In this document: piece after piece, positions 37,959-50,492 of the stretch | Layout: each line of letters starts with the position of its first letter | How positions within the stretch are numbered: position 1 is the stretch's first letter | Origin: Toxonevra muliebris | Lineage: Eukaryota > Arthropoda > Insecta > Diptera > Pallopteridae | Direction: 5' to 3' | DNA length: 64,000 nt | Assembly: GCA_963691655.1 (NCBI GenBank) | Contig: OY829326.1 | Span: 24,664,878 to 24,728,877 of the forward strand | Translations under genes and position numbers: made by a program | Notes under the pieces: model-generated | The model's input: only the letters and a program-made list of their open reading frames with translations | Databases searched by the model: none | What the model was told of the DNA's origin: nothing

Positions 37959-40900
37959 TATAGAGAAAAGGTATAAAACGTCTTCTCTCTTATAGAAAAG
38001 GGGTCTCCGACAGTATAAAACACCTTCTCCCCTATAGAAAAGGTGTCTCCGACAGTATAAAACGTCTTCTCCCCTATAGAAAAGGTGTCTCCGACAGTAT
38101 AAAACGTCTTCTCCCCTATAGAAAAGGTGTCTGCGACAGTATAAAACGTCTTCTCCCCTATAGAAAAGGTGTCTCCGACAGTATAAAACACCTTCTCCCC
38201 TATAGAAAAGGTGTCTCCGACAGTATAGAACGTCTTCTCTCCTATAGAAAAGGGGTCTCCGACAGTATAAAACACCTTCTCCCCTATAGAAAAGGTGTCT
38301 CCGACAGTATAAAACGTCTTCTCCCCTATAGAAAAGGTGTCTCCGACAGTATAAAACGTCTTCTCCCCTATAGAAAAGGTGTCTCCGACAGTATAAAACG
38401 TCTTGTCCCCTATAGAAAAGGTGTCTCCGACAGTATAGAACGTCTTGTCCCCTATAGAAAAGGTGTCTCCGACAGTATAAAACGTCTTCTCCCCTATAGA
38501 AAAGGTGTCTCCGACAGTATAGAACGTCTTCTCCCCTATAGAAAAGGTGTCTCCGACAGTATAAAACGTCTTCTCCCCTATAGAAAAGGTGTCTCCGACA
38601 GTATAAAACACCTTCTCCCCTATAGAAAAGGTGTCTCCGACAGTATAAAACGTCTTCTCCCCTATAGAAAAGGTGTCTCCGACAGTATAAAACGTCTTCT
38701 CCCCTATAGAAAAGGTGTCTCCGACAGTATAAAACGTCTTCTCCCCTATAGAAAAGGTGTCTGCGACAGTATAAAACGTCTTCTCCCCTATAGAAAAGGT
38801 GTCTGCGACAGTATAAAACGTCTTCTCCCCTATAGAAAAGGTGTCTCCGACAGTATAAAACGTCTTCTCCCCTATAGAAAAGGTGTCTCCGACAGTATAA
38901 AACGTCTTCTCCCCTATAGAAAAGGTGTCTGCGACAGTATAAAACGTCTTCTCCCCTATAGAAAAGGTGTCTGCGACAGTATAAAACGTCTTCTCCCCTA
39001 TAGAAAAGGTGTCTCCGACAGTATAAAACGTCTTCTCTCCTATAGAAAAGGTGTCTCCGACAGTATAAAACGTCTTCTCCCCTATAGAGAAAAGGTATAA
39101 AACGTCTTCTCTCTTATAGAAAAGGGGTCTCCGACAGTATAAAACACCTTCTCCCCTATAGAAAAGGTGTCTCCGACAGTATAAAACGTCTTCTCCCCTA
39201 TAGAAAAGGTGTCTCCGACAGTATAAAACGTCTTCTCCCCTATAGAAAAGGTGTCTGCGACAGTATAAAACGTCTTCTCCCCTATAGAAAAGGTGTCTGC
39301 GACAGTATAAAACGTCTTCTCCCCTATAGAAAAGGTGTCTCCGACAGTATAAAACGTTCTCTCCCCTATAGAAAAGGTGTCTCCGACAGTATAAAACACC
39401 TTCTCCCCTATAGAAAAGGTGTCTCCGACAGTATAGAACGTCTTCTCTCCTATAGAAAAGGGGTCTCCGACAGTATAAAACACCTTCTCCCCTATAGAAA
39501 AGGTGTCTCCGACAGTATAAAACGTCTTCTCCCCTATAGAAAAGGTGTCTCCGACAGTATAAAACGTCTTCTCCCCTATAGAAAAGGTGTCTCCGACAGT
39601 ATAAAACGTCTTGTCCCCTATAGAAAAGGTGTCTCCGACAGTATAGAACGTCTTGTCCCCTATAGAAAAGGTGTCTCCGACAGTATAAAACGTCTTCTCC
39701 CCTATAGAAAAGGTGTCTCCGGCAGTATAGAACGTCTTCTCCCCTATAGAAAAGGTGTCTCCGACAGTATAAAATGTCTTCTCCCCTATAGAAAAGGTGT
39801 CTCCGACAGTATAAAACGTCTTCTCCCCTATAGAAAAGGTGTCTCCGACAGTATAAAACACCTTCTCCCCTATAGAAAAGGTGTCTCCGACAGTATAAAA
39901 CGTCTTCTCCCCTATAGAAAAGGTGTCTCCGACAGTATAAAACGTCTTCTCCCCTATAGAAAAGGTGTCTCCGACAGTATAAAACGTCTTCTCCCCTATA
40001 GAAAAGGTGTCTGCGACAGTATAAAACGTCTTCTCCCCTATAGAAAAGGTGTCTGCGACAGTATAAAACGTCTTCTCCCCTATAGAAAAGGTGTCTCCGA
40101 CAGTATAAAACGTCTTCTCCCCTATAGAAAAGGTGTCTCCGACAGTATAAAACGTCTTCTCCCCTATAGAAAAGGTGTCTCCGACAGTATAAAACACCTT
40201 CTCCCCTATAGAAAAGGTGTCTCCGACAGTATAGAACGTCTTCTCCCCTATAGAAAAGGTGTCTCCGACAGTATAAAACGTCTTCTCTCCTATAGAAAAG
40301 GGGTCTCCGACAGTATAAAACACCTTCTCCCCTATAGAAAAGGTGTCTCCGACAGTATAAAACGTCTTCTCCCCTATAGAAAAGGTGTCTCTGACAGTAT
40401 AAAACGTCTTCTCCCCTATAGAAAAGGTGTCTCCGACAGTATAAAACGTCTTCTCCCCTATAGAAAAGGTGTCTCCGACAGTATAAAACACCTTCTCCCC
40501 TATAGAAAAGGTGTCTCCGACAGTATAAAACGTCTTCTCTCCTATAGAAAAGGTGTCTCCGACAGTATAAAACGTCTTCTCCCCTATAGAAAAGGTGTCT
40601 CCGACAGTATAAAACGTCTTCTCCCCTATAGAAAAGGTGTCTCCGACAGTATAAAACGTCTTCTCCCCTATAGAAAAGGTGTCTCCGACAGTATAAAACG
40701 TCTTCTCCCCTATAGAAAAGGTGTCTCCGACAGTATAAAACGTCTTCTCTCCTATAGAAAAGGTGTCTCCGACAGTATAAAACGTCTTCTCCCCTATAGA
40801 GAAAAGGTATAAAACGTCTTCTCTCTTATAGAAAAGGGGTCTCCGACAGTATAAAACACCTTCTCCCCTATAGAAAAGGTGTCTCCGACAGTATAAAACG

Positions 40901-43220
40901 TCTTCTCCCCTATAGAAAAGGTGTCTCCGACAGTATAAAACGTCTTCTCCCCTATAGAAAAGGTGTCTGCGACAGTATAAAACGTCTTCTCCCCTATAGA
41001 AAAGGTGTCTCCGACAGTATAAAACACCTTCTCCCCTATAGAAAAGGTGTCTCCGACAGTATAGAACGTCTTCTCTCCTATAGAAAAGGGGTCTCCGACA
41101 GTATAAAACACCTTCTCCCCTATAGAAAAGGTGTCTCCGACAGTATAAAACGTCTTCTCCCCTATAGAAAAGGTGTCTCCGACAGTATAAAACGTCTTCT
41201 CCCCTATAGAAAAGGTGTCTCCGACAGTATAAAACGTCTTGTCCCCTATAGAAAAGGTGTCTCCGACAGTATAGAACGTCTTGTCCCCTATAGAAAAGGT
41301 GTCTCCGACAGTATAAAACGTCTTCTCCCCTATAGAAAAGGTGTCTCCGACAGTATAGAACGTCTTCTCCCCTATAGAAAAGGTGTCTCCGACAGTATAA
41401 AACGTCTTCTCCCCTATAGAAAAGGTGTCTCCGACAGTATAAAACACCTTCTCCCCTATAGAAAAGGTGTCTCCGACAGTATAAAACGTCTTCTCCCCTA
41501 TAGAAAAGGTGTCTCCGACAGTATAAAACGTCTTCTCCCCTATAGAAAAGGTGTCTCCGACAGTATAAAACGTCTTCTCCCCTATAGAAAAGGTGTCTGC
41601 GACAGTATAAAACGTCTTCTCCCCTATAGAAAAGGTGTCTGCGACAGTATAAAACGTCTTCTCCCCTATAGAAAAGGTGTCTCCGACAGTATAAAACGTC
41701 TTCTCCCCTATAGAAAAGGTGTCTCCGACAGTATAAAACGTCTTCTCCCCTATAGAAAAGGTGTCTGCGACAGTATAAAACGTCTTCTCCCCTATAGAAA
41801 AGGTGTCTGCGACAGTATAAAACGTCTTCTCCCCTATAGAAAAGGTGTCTCCGACAGTATAAAACGTCTTCTCTCCTATAGAAAAGGTGTCTCCGACAGT
41901 ATAAAACGTCTTCTCCCCTATAGAGAAAAGGTATAAAACGTCTTCTCTCTTATAGAAAAGGGGTCTCCGACAGTATAAAACACCTTCTCCCCTATAGAAA
42001 AGGTGTCTCCGACAGTATAAAACGTCTTCTCCCCTATAGAAAAGGTGTCTCCGACAGTATAAAACGTCTTCTCCCCTATAGAAAAGGTGTCTGCGACAGT
42101 ATAAAACGTCTTCTCCCCTATAGAAAAGGTGTCTGCGACAGTATAAAACGTCTTCTCCCCTATAGAAAAGGTGTCTCCGACAGTATAAAACGTTCTCTCC
42201 CCTATAGAAAAGGTGTCTCCGACAGTATAAAACACCTTCTCCCCTATAGAAAAGGTGTCTCCGACAGTATAGAACGTCTTCTCTCCTATAGAAAAGGGGT
42301 CTCCGACAGTATAAAACACCTTCTCCCCTATAGAAAAGGTGTCTCCGACAGTATAAAACGTCTTCTCCCCTATAGAAAAGGTGTCTCCGACAGTATAAAA
42401 CGTCTTCTCCCCTATAGAAAAGGTGTCTCCGACAGTATAAAACGTCTTGTCCCCTATAGAAAAGGTGTCTCCGACAGTATAGAACGTCTTGTCCCCTATA
42501 GAAAAGGTGTCTCCGACAGTATAAAACGTCTTCTCCCCTATAGAAAAGGTGTCTCCGACAGTATAGAACGTCTTCTCCCCTATAGAAAAGGTGTCTCCGA
42601 CAGTATAAAATGTCTTCTCCCCTATAGAAAAGGTGTCTCCGACAGTATAAAACGTCTTCTCCCCTATAGAAAAGGTGTCTCCGACAGTATAAAACACCTT
42701 CTCCCCTATAGAAAAGGTGTCTCCGACAGTATAAAACGTCTTCTCCCCTATAGAAAAGGTGTCTCCGACAGTATAAAACGTCTTCTCCCCTATAGAAAAG
42801 GTGTCTCCGACAGTATAAAACGTCTTCTCCCCTATAGAAAAGGTGTCTGCGACAGTATAAAACGTCTTCTCCCCTATAGAAAAGGTGTCTGCGACAGTAT
42901 AAAACGTCTTCTCCCCTATAGAAAAGGTGTCTCCGACAGTATAAAACGTCTTCTCCCCTATAGAAAAGGTGTCTCCGACAGTATAAAACGTCTTCTCCCC
43001 TATAGAAAAGGTGTCTCCGACAGTATAAAACACCTTCTCCCCTATAGAAAAGGTGTCTCCGACAGTATAGAACGTCTTCTCCCCTATAGAAAAGGTGTCT
43101 CCGACAGTATAAAACGTCTTCTCTCCTATAGAAAAGGGGTCTCCGACAGTATAAAACACCTTCTCCCCTATAGAAAAGGTGTCTCCGACAGTATAAAACG
43201 TCTTCTCCCCTATAGAAAAG
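37959..43220. repeat. Tandem block duplication, period 2,836 bp
   Basis: About 37,959-40,385 and 40,795-43,220 match in variant order with an offset of 2,836 bp, which is 68 units minus two 10-bp deficits from the two 32-bp units inside. A GGCAGTATAG substitution near 39,720 is in the first copy only. Confidence 0.85.
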
Positions 43221-46200
43221 GTGTCTCCGACAGTATAGAACGTCTTCTCCCCTATAGAAAAGGTGTCTCCGACAGTATAAAATGTCTTCTCCCCTATAGA
43301 AAAGGTGTCTGCGACAGTATAGAACGTCTTCTCCCCTATAGAAAAGGTGTCTCCGACAGTATAAAACACCTTCTCCCCTATAGAAAAGGTGTCTGCGACA
43401 GTATAGAACGTCTTCTCCCCTATAGAAAAGGTGTCTCCGACAGTATAAAATGTCTTCTCCCCTATAGAAAAGGTGTCTCCGACAGTATAAAACACCTTCT
43501 CCCCTATAGAAAAGGTGTCTCTGACAGTATAAAACGTCTTCTCCCCTATAGAAAAGGTGTCTCCGACAGTATAAAACGTCTTCTCCCCTATAGAAAAGGT
43601 GTCTCCGACAGTATAGAACGTCTTGTCCCCTATAGAAAAGGTGTCTCCGACAGTATAAAACGTCTTCTCCCCTATATAAAAGGTGTCTGCGACAGTATAG
43701 AACGTCTTCTCCCCTATAGAAAAGGTGTCTCCGACAGCATAAAACACCTTCTCCCCTATAGAAAAGGTGTCTCCGACAGTATAAAACGTCTTCTCCCCTA
43801 TAGAAAAGGTGTCTCCGACAGTATAAAACACCTTCTCCCCTATAGAAAAGGTGTCTGCGACAGTATAGAACGTCTTCTCCCCTATAGAAGAGGTGTCTCC
43901 GACAGTATAAAACGTCTTCTCCCCTATAGAAAAGGTGTCTCCGACAGTATAAAACGTCTTCTCCCCTATATTAAAGGTGTCTCCGACAGTATAAAACGTC
44001 TTCTCTCCTATAGAAGAGGTGTCTCCGACAGTATAAAACGTCTTCTCCCCTATAGAAAAGGTGTCTCCGACAGTATAAAACGTCTTCTCCCCTATATTAA
44101 AGGTGTCTCCGACAGTATAAAACGTCTTCTCCCCTATAGAAGAGGTGTCTCCGACAGTATAAAACGTCTTCTCCCCTATAGAAAAGGTGTCTCCGACAGT
44201 ATAAAACGTCTTCTCCCCTATAGAAAAGGTGTCTCCGACAGTATAAAACACCTTCTCCCCTATAGAAAAGGTGTCTGCGACAGTATAGAACGTCTTCTCC
44301 CCTATAGAAGAGGTGTCTCCGACAGTATAAAACGTCTTCTCCCCTATAGAAAAGGTGTCTCCGACAGTATAAAACGTCTTCTCCCCTATATTAAAGGTGT
44401 CTCCGACAGTATAAAACACCTTCTCCCCTATAGAAAAGGTGTCTCCGACAGTATAAAACGTCTTCTCCCCTATAGAAAAGGTGTCTGCGACAGTATAGAA
44501 CGTCTTCTCCCCTATAGAAAAGGTGTCTCCGACAGTATAAAACACCTTCTCCCCTATAGAAAAGGTGTCTGCGACAGTATAGAACGTCTTCTCCCCTATA
44601 GAAAAGGTGTCTCCGACAGTATAAAACACCTTCTCCCCTATAGAAAAGGTGTCTCCGACAGTATAAAACGTCTTCTCTCCTATAGAAAAGGTGTCTCCGA
44701 CAGTATAAAACACCTTCTCCCCTATAGAAAAGGTGTCTCCGACAGTATAAAACGTCTTCTCCCCTATAGAAAAGGTGTCTGCGACAGTATAGAACGTCTT
44801 CTCCCCTATAGAAAAGGTGTCTCCGACAGTATAAAACACCTTCTCCCCTATAGAAAAGGTGTCTGCGACAGTATAGAACGTCTTCTCCCCTATAGAAAAG
44901 GTGTCTCCGACAGTATAAAACACCTTCTCCCCTATAGAAAAGGTGTCTCCGACAGTATAAAACGTCTTCTCCCTTATAGAAAAGGTGTCTCCGACAGTAT
45001 AAAACGTCTTCTCTCCTATAGAAAAGGTGTCTCCGACAGTATAAAACACCTTCTCCCCTATAGAAAAGGTGTCTCCGACAGTATAAAACGTCTTCTCCCC
45101 TATAGAAAAGGTGTCTCCGACAGTATAAAACGTCTTCTCCCCTATAGAAAAGGTGTCTCCGACAGTATAAAACACCTTCTCCCCTATAGAAAAGGTGTCT
45201 CCGACAGTATAGAACGTCTTCTCCCCTATAGAAAAGGTGTCTCCGACAGTATAAAACGTCTTCTCTCCTATAGAAAAGGGGTCTCCGACAGTATAAAACA
45301 CCTTCTCCCCTATAGAAAAGGTGTCTCCGACAGTATAAAACGTCTTCTCCCCTATAGAAAAGGTGTCTCTGACAGTATAAAACGTCTTCTCCCCTATAGA
45401 AAAGGTGTCTCCGACAGTATAAAACGTCTTCTCCCCTATAGAAAAGGTGTCTCCGACAGTATAAAACGTCTTCTCTCCTATAGAAAAGGGGTCTCCGACA
45501 GTATAAAACACCTTCTCCCCTATAGAAAAGGTGTCTCCGACAGTATAAAACGTCTTCTCCCCTATAGAAAAGGTGTCTCCGACAGTATAGAACGTCTTCT
45601 CCCCTATAGAAAAGGTGTCTCCGACAGTATAAAATGTCTTCTCCCCTATAGAAAAGGTGTCTGCGACAGTATAGAACGTCTTCTCCCCTATAGAAAAGGT
45701 GTCTCCGACAGTATAAAACACCTTCTCCCCTATAGAAAAGGTGTCTGCGACAGTATAGAACGTCTTCTCCCCTATAGAAAAGGTGTCTCCGACAGTATAA
45801 AATGTCTTCTCCCCTATAGAAAAGGTGTCTCCGACAGTATAAAACACCTTCTCCCCTATAGAAAAGGTGTCTCTGACAGTATAAAACGTCTTCTCCCCTA
45901 TAGAAAAGGTGTCTCCGACAGTATAAAACGTCTTCTCCCCTATAGAAAAGGTGTCTCCGACAGTATAGAACGTCTTGTCCCCTATAGAAAAGGTGTCTCC
46001 GACAGTATAAAACGTCTTCTCCCCTATATAAAAGGTGTCTGCGACAGTATAGAACGTCTTCTCCCCTATAGAAAAGGTGTCTCCGACAGTATAAAACACC
46101 TTCTCCCCTATAGAAAAGGTGTCTCCGACAGTATAAAACGTCTTCTCCCCTATAGAAAAGGTGTCTCCGACAGTATAAAACACCTTCTCCCCTATAGAAA

Positions 46201-46290
46201 AGGTGTCTGCGACAGTATAGAACGTCTTCTCCCCTATAGAAGAGGTGTCTCCGCCAGTATAAAACGTCTTCTCCCCTATAGAAAAGGTGT

Positions 46291-46302
46291 CTCCGACAGA
46301 AA
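46291..46302. repeat. 39-bp unit, in-frame 3-bp deletion
   Basis: GACAGAAAACG replaces GACAGTATAAAACG, a loss of three bases including the TATA word. The next unit has the TATATTAAAGG variant. Confidence 0.85.
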
Positions 46303-46510
46303 ACGTCTTCTCCCCTATATTAAAGGTGTCTCCGACAGTATAAAACGTCTTCTCTCCTATAGAAAAGGTGTCTCCGACAGTATAAAACACCTTCTCCCCT
46401 ATAGAAAAGGTGTCTCCGACAGTATAAAACGTCTTCTCCCCTATAGAAAAGGTGTCTGCGACAGTATAGAACGTCTTCTCCCCTATAGAAAAGGTGTCTC
46501 CGACAGTATA

Positions 46511-46530
46511 AAACACCTTCTGTAGAACGT
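46511..46530. repeat. Truncated unit, about 28 bp deleted
   Basis: AAACACCTTCT is joined directly to GTAGAACGT, removing most of one unit. This shifts the frame and separates two large open stretches. Confidence 0.85.
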
Positions 46531-49500
46531 CTTCTCCCCTATAGAAAAGGTGTCTCCGACAGTATAAAACACCTTCTCCCCTATAGAAAAGGTGTCTCCG
46601 ACAGTATAAAACGTCTTCTCCCTTATAGAAAAGGTGTCTCCGACAGTATAAAACGTCTTCTCTCCTATAGAAAAGGTGTCTCCGACAGTATAAAACACCT
46701 TCTCCCCTATAGAAAAGGTGTCTCCGACAGTATAAAACGTCTTCTCCCCTATAGAAAAGGTGTCTCCGACAGTATAAAACGTCTTCTCCCCTATAGAAAA
46801 GGTGTCTCCGACAGTATAGAACGTCTTCTCCCCTATAGAAAAGGTGTCTCCGACAGTATAAAACGTCTTCTCCCCTATAGAAAAGGTGTCTCCGACAGTA
46901 TAGAACGTCTTCTCCCCTATAGAAAAGGTGTCTCCGACAGTATAAAATGTCTTCTCCCCTATAGAAAAGGTGTCTCCGACAGTATAAAACACCTTCTCCC
47001 CTATAGAAAACGTGTCTCCGACAGTATAAAACGTCTTCTCTCCTATAGAAAAGGTGTCTCCGACAGTATAGAACGTCTTCCCCCTATAGAAAAGGTGTCT
47101 CCGACAGTATAAAACGTCTTCTCCCCTATAGAAAAGGTGTCTCCGACAGTATAAAACGTCTTCTCCCCTATAGAAAAGGTGTCTGCGACAGTATAGAACG
47201 TCTTCTCCCCTATAGAAGAGGTGTCTCCGACAGTATAAAACACCTTCTCCCCTATAGAAAAGGTGTCTCCGACAGTATAAAACGTCTTCTCCCCTATAGA
47301 AAAGGTGTCTCCGACAGTATAAAACACCTTCTCCCCTATAGAAAAGGTGTCTCCGACAGTATAAAACGTCTTCTCTCCTATAGAAAAGGGGTCTCCGACA
47401 GTATAAAACACCTTCTCCCCTATAGAAAAGGTGTCTCCGACAGTATAAAACGTCTTCCCCCTATAGAAAAGGTGTCTCCGACAGTATAAAACGTCTTGTC
47501 CCCTATAGAAAAGGTGTCTCCGACAGTATAGAACGTCTTCTCCCCTATAGAAAAGGTGTCTCCGACAGTATAAAACGTCTTCTCCCCTATAGAAAAGGTG
47601 TCTCCGACAGTATAAAACGTCTTCTCCCCTATAGAAAAGGTGTCTCCGACAGTATAAAACGTCTTCTCTCCTATAGAAAAGGGGTCTCCGACAGTATAAA
47701 ACACCTTCTCCCCTATAGAAAAGGTGTCTCCGACAGTATAAAACGTCTTCTCCCCTATAGAAAAGGTGTCTCCGACAGTATAAAACACCTTCTCCCCTAT
47801 AGAAAAGGTGTCTCCGACAGTATAAAACGTCTTCTCTCCTATAGAAAAGGTGTCTCCGACAGTATAAAACGTCTTCTCCCCTATAGAAAAGGTGTCTCCG
47901 ACAGTATAAAACGTCTTCTCCCCTATAGAAAAGGTGTCTCCGACAGTATAAAACGTCTTCTCTCCTATAGAAAAGGTGTCTCCGACAGTATAAAACGTCT
48001 TCTCCCCTATAGAAAAGGTGTCTCCGACAGTATAAAACGTCTTCTCCCCTATAGAAAAGGTGTCTCCGACAGTATAAAACGTCTTCTCTCCTATAGAAAA
48101 GGTGTCTCCGACAGTATAAAACGTCTTCTCCCCTATAGAGAAAAGGTATAAAACGTCTTCTCTCTTATAGAAAAGGGGTCTCCGACAGTATAAAACACCT
48201 TCTCCCCTATAGAAAAGGTGTCTCCGACAGTATAAAACGTCTTCTCCCCTATAGAAAAGGTGTCTCCGACAGTATAAAACGTCTTCTCCCCTATAGAAAA
48301 GGTGTCTGCGACAGTATAAAACGTCTTCTCCCCTATAGAAAAGGTGTCTGCGACAGTATAAAACGTCTTCTCCCCTATAGAAAAGGTGTCTCCGACAGTA
48401 TAAAACGTTCTCTCCCCTATAGAAAAGGTGTCTCCGACAGTATAAAACACCTTCTCCCCTATAGAAAAGGTGTCTCCGACAGTATAGAACGTCTTCTCCC
48501 CTATAGAAAAGGTGTCTGCGACAGTATAAAACGTCTTCTCTCCTATAGAAAAGGGGTCTCCGACAGTATAAAACACCTTCTCCCCTATAGAAAAGGTGTC
48601 TCCGACAGTATAAAACGTCTTCTCCCCTATAGAAAAGGTGTCTCCGACAGTATAAAACGTTCTCTCCCCTATAGAAAAGGTGTCTCCGACAGTATAAAAC
48701 ACCTTCTCCCCTATAGAAAAGGTGTCTCCGACAGTATAGAACGTCTTCTCTCCTATAGAAAAGGGGTCTCCGACAGTATAAAACACCTTCTCCCCTATAG
48801 AAAAGGTGTCTCCGACAGTATAAAACGTCTTCTCCCCTATAGAAAAGGTGTCTCCGACAGTATAAAACGTCTTCTCCCCTATAGAAAAGGTGTCTCCGAC
48901 AGTATAAAACGTCTTCTCCCCTATAGAAAAGGTGTCTGCGACAGTATAAAACGTCTTCTCCCCTATAGAAAAGGTGTCTGCGACAGTATAAAACGTCTTC
49001 TCCCCTATAGAAAAGGTGTCTCCGACAGTATAAAACGTCTTCTCCCCTATAGAAAAGGTGTCTCCGACAGTATAAAACGTCTTCTCCCCTATAGAAAAGG
49101 TGTCTCCGACAGTATAAAACACCTTCTCCCCTATAGAAAAGGTGTCTCCGACAGTATAGAACGTCTTCTCCCCTATAGAAAAGGTGTCTCCGACAGTATA
49201 AAACGTCTTCTCTCCTATAGAAAAGGGGTCTCCGACAGTATAAAACACCTTCTCCCCTATAGAAAAGGTGTCTCCGACAGTATAAAACGTCTTCTCCCCT
49301 ATAGAAAAGGTGTCTGCGACAGTATAGAACGTCTTCTCCCCTATAGAAAAGGTGTCTGCGACAGTATAGAACGTCTTCTCCCCTATAGAAAAGGTGTCTC
49401 CGACAGTATAAAACACCTTCTCCCCTATAGAAAAGGTGTCTCCGACAGTATAAAACGTCTTCTCCCCTATAGAAAAGGTGTCTGCGACAGTATAGAACGT

Positions 49501-50492
49501 CTTCTCCCCTATAGAAAAGGTGTCTCCGACAGTATAAAACGTCTTCTCTCCTATAGAAAAGGTGTCTGCGACAGTATAGAACGTCTTCTCCCCTATAGAA
49601 GAGGTGTCTCCGACAGTATAAAACGTCTTCTCCCCTATAGAAAAGGTGTCTCCGACAGTATAAAACGTCTTCTCCCCTATAGAAAAGGTGTCTCCGACAG
49701 TATAAAACACCTTCTCCCCTATAGAAAAGGTGTCTCCGACAGTATAAAACGTCTTCTCCCCTATAGAAAAGGTGTCTCTGACAGTATAAAACGTCTTCTC
49801 CCCTATAGAAAAGGTGTCTCCGACAGTATAAAACGTCTTCTCCCCTATAGAAAAGGTGTCTCCGACAGTATAAAACACCTTCTCCCCTATAGAAAAGGTG
49901 TCTCCGACAGTATAAAACGTCTTCTCCCCTATAGAAAAGGTGTCTCCGACAGTATAGAACGTCTTCTCCCCTATAGAAAAGGTGTCTCCGACAGTATAAA
50001 ATGTCTTCTCCCCTATAGAAAAGGTGTCTGCGACAGTATAGAACGTCTTCTCCCCTATAGAAAAGGTGTCTCCGACAGTATAAAACGTCTTCTCCCCTAT
50101 AGAAAAGGTGTCTCCGACAGTATAAAACGTCTTCTCCCCTATAGAAAAGGTGTCTGCGACAGTATAAAACGTCTTCTCCCCTATAGAAAAGGTGTCTCCG
50201 ACAGTATAAAACGTCTTCTCCCCTATAGAAAAGGTGTCTCCGACAGTATAAAACGTCTTCTCTCCTATAGAAAAGGGGTCTCCGACAGTATAAAACACCT
50301 TCTCCCCTATAGAAAAGGTGTCTCCGACAGTATAAAACGTCTTCTCCCCTATAGAAAAGGTGTCTCCGACAGTATAAAACGTCTTCTCCCCTATAGAAAA
50401 GGTGTCTCCGACAGTATAAAACACCTTCTCCCCTATAGAAAAGGTGTCTCCGACAGTATAAAACGTCTTCTCCCCTATAGAAAAGGTGTCTC

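Larger units (their letters stand above)
15186..47466. repeat. Fourteen 41-bp units (one-base deletion tracer)
   Basis: These units read CTTCCCCCTATAG in place of CTTCTCCCCTATAG, one base short. They lie near 15214, 17232, 20164, 20673, 24022, 24402, 24945, 25323, 25531, 26906, 27283, 27491, 47082 and 47456. Ten follow a unit with the rare AAAACGTGTC variant and a TATAGAAC word; the other four follow TATAAAAC. Each shifts the minus-strand frame and ends an open frame. The shared flanking variants show that they are copies of very few original mutations. Confidence 0.9.
21227..48165. repeat. Eleven 32-bp short units (two-indel tracer)
   Basis: Each reads TATAGAGAAAAGGTATAAAA and then CGTCTTCTCTCT: a 2-bp GA insertion plus a 12-bp deletion of the GTCTCCGACAGT part. 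Copies are at 21227-21258, 26084-26115, 28045-28076, 33453-33484, 34703-34734, 36709-36740, 37959-37990, 39083-39114, 40795-40826, 41919-41950 and 48134-48165. All are followed by the same GGGGTC unit and then an AAAACACC unit, so they descend from one event. They shift the frame and end the minus-strand open stretches. None occurs left of 21 kb or right of 48.2 kb. Confidence 0.93.
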
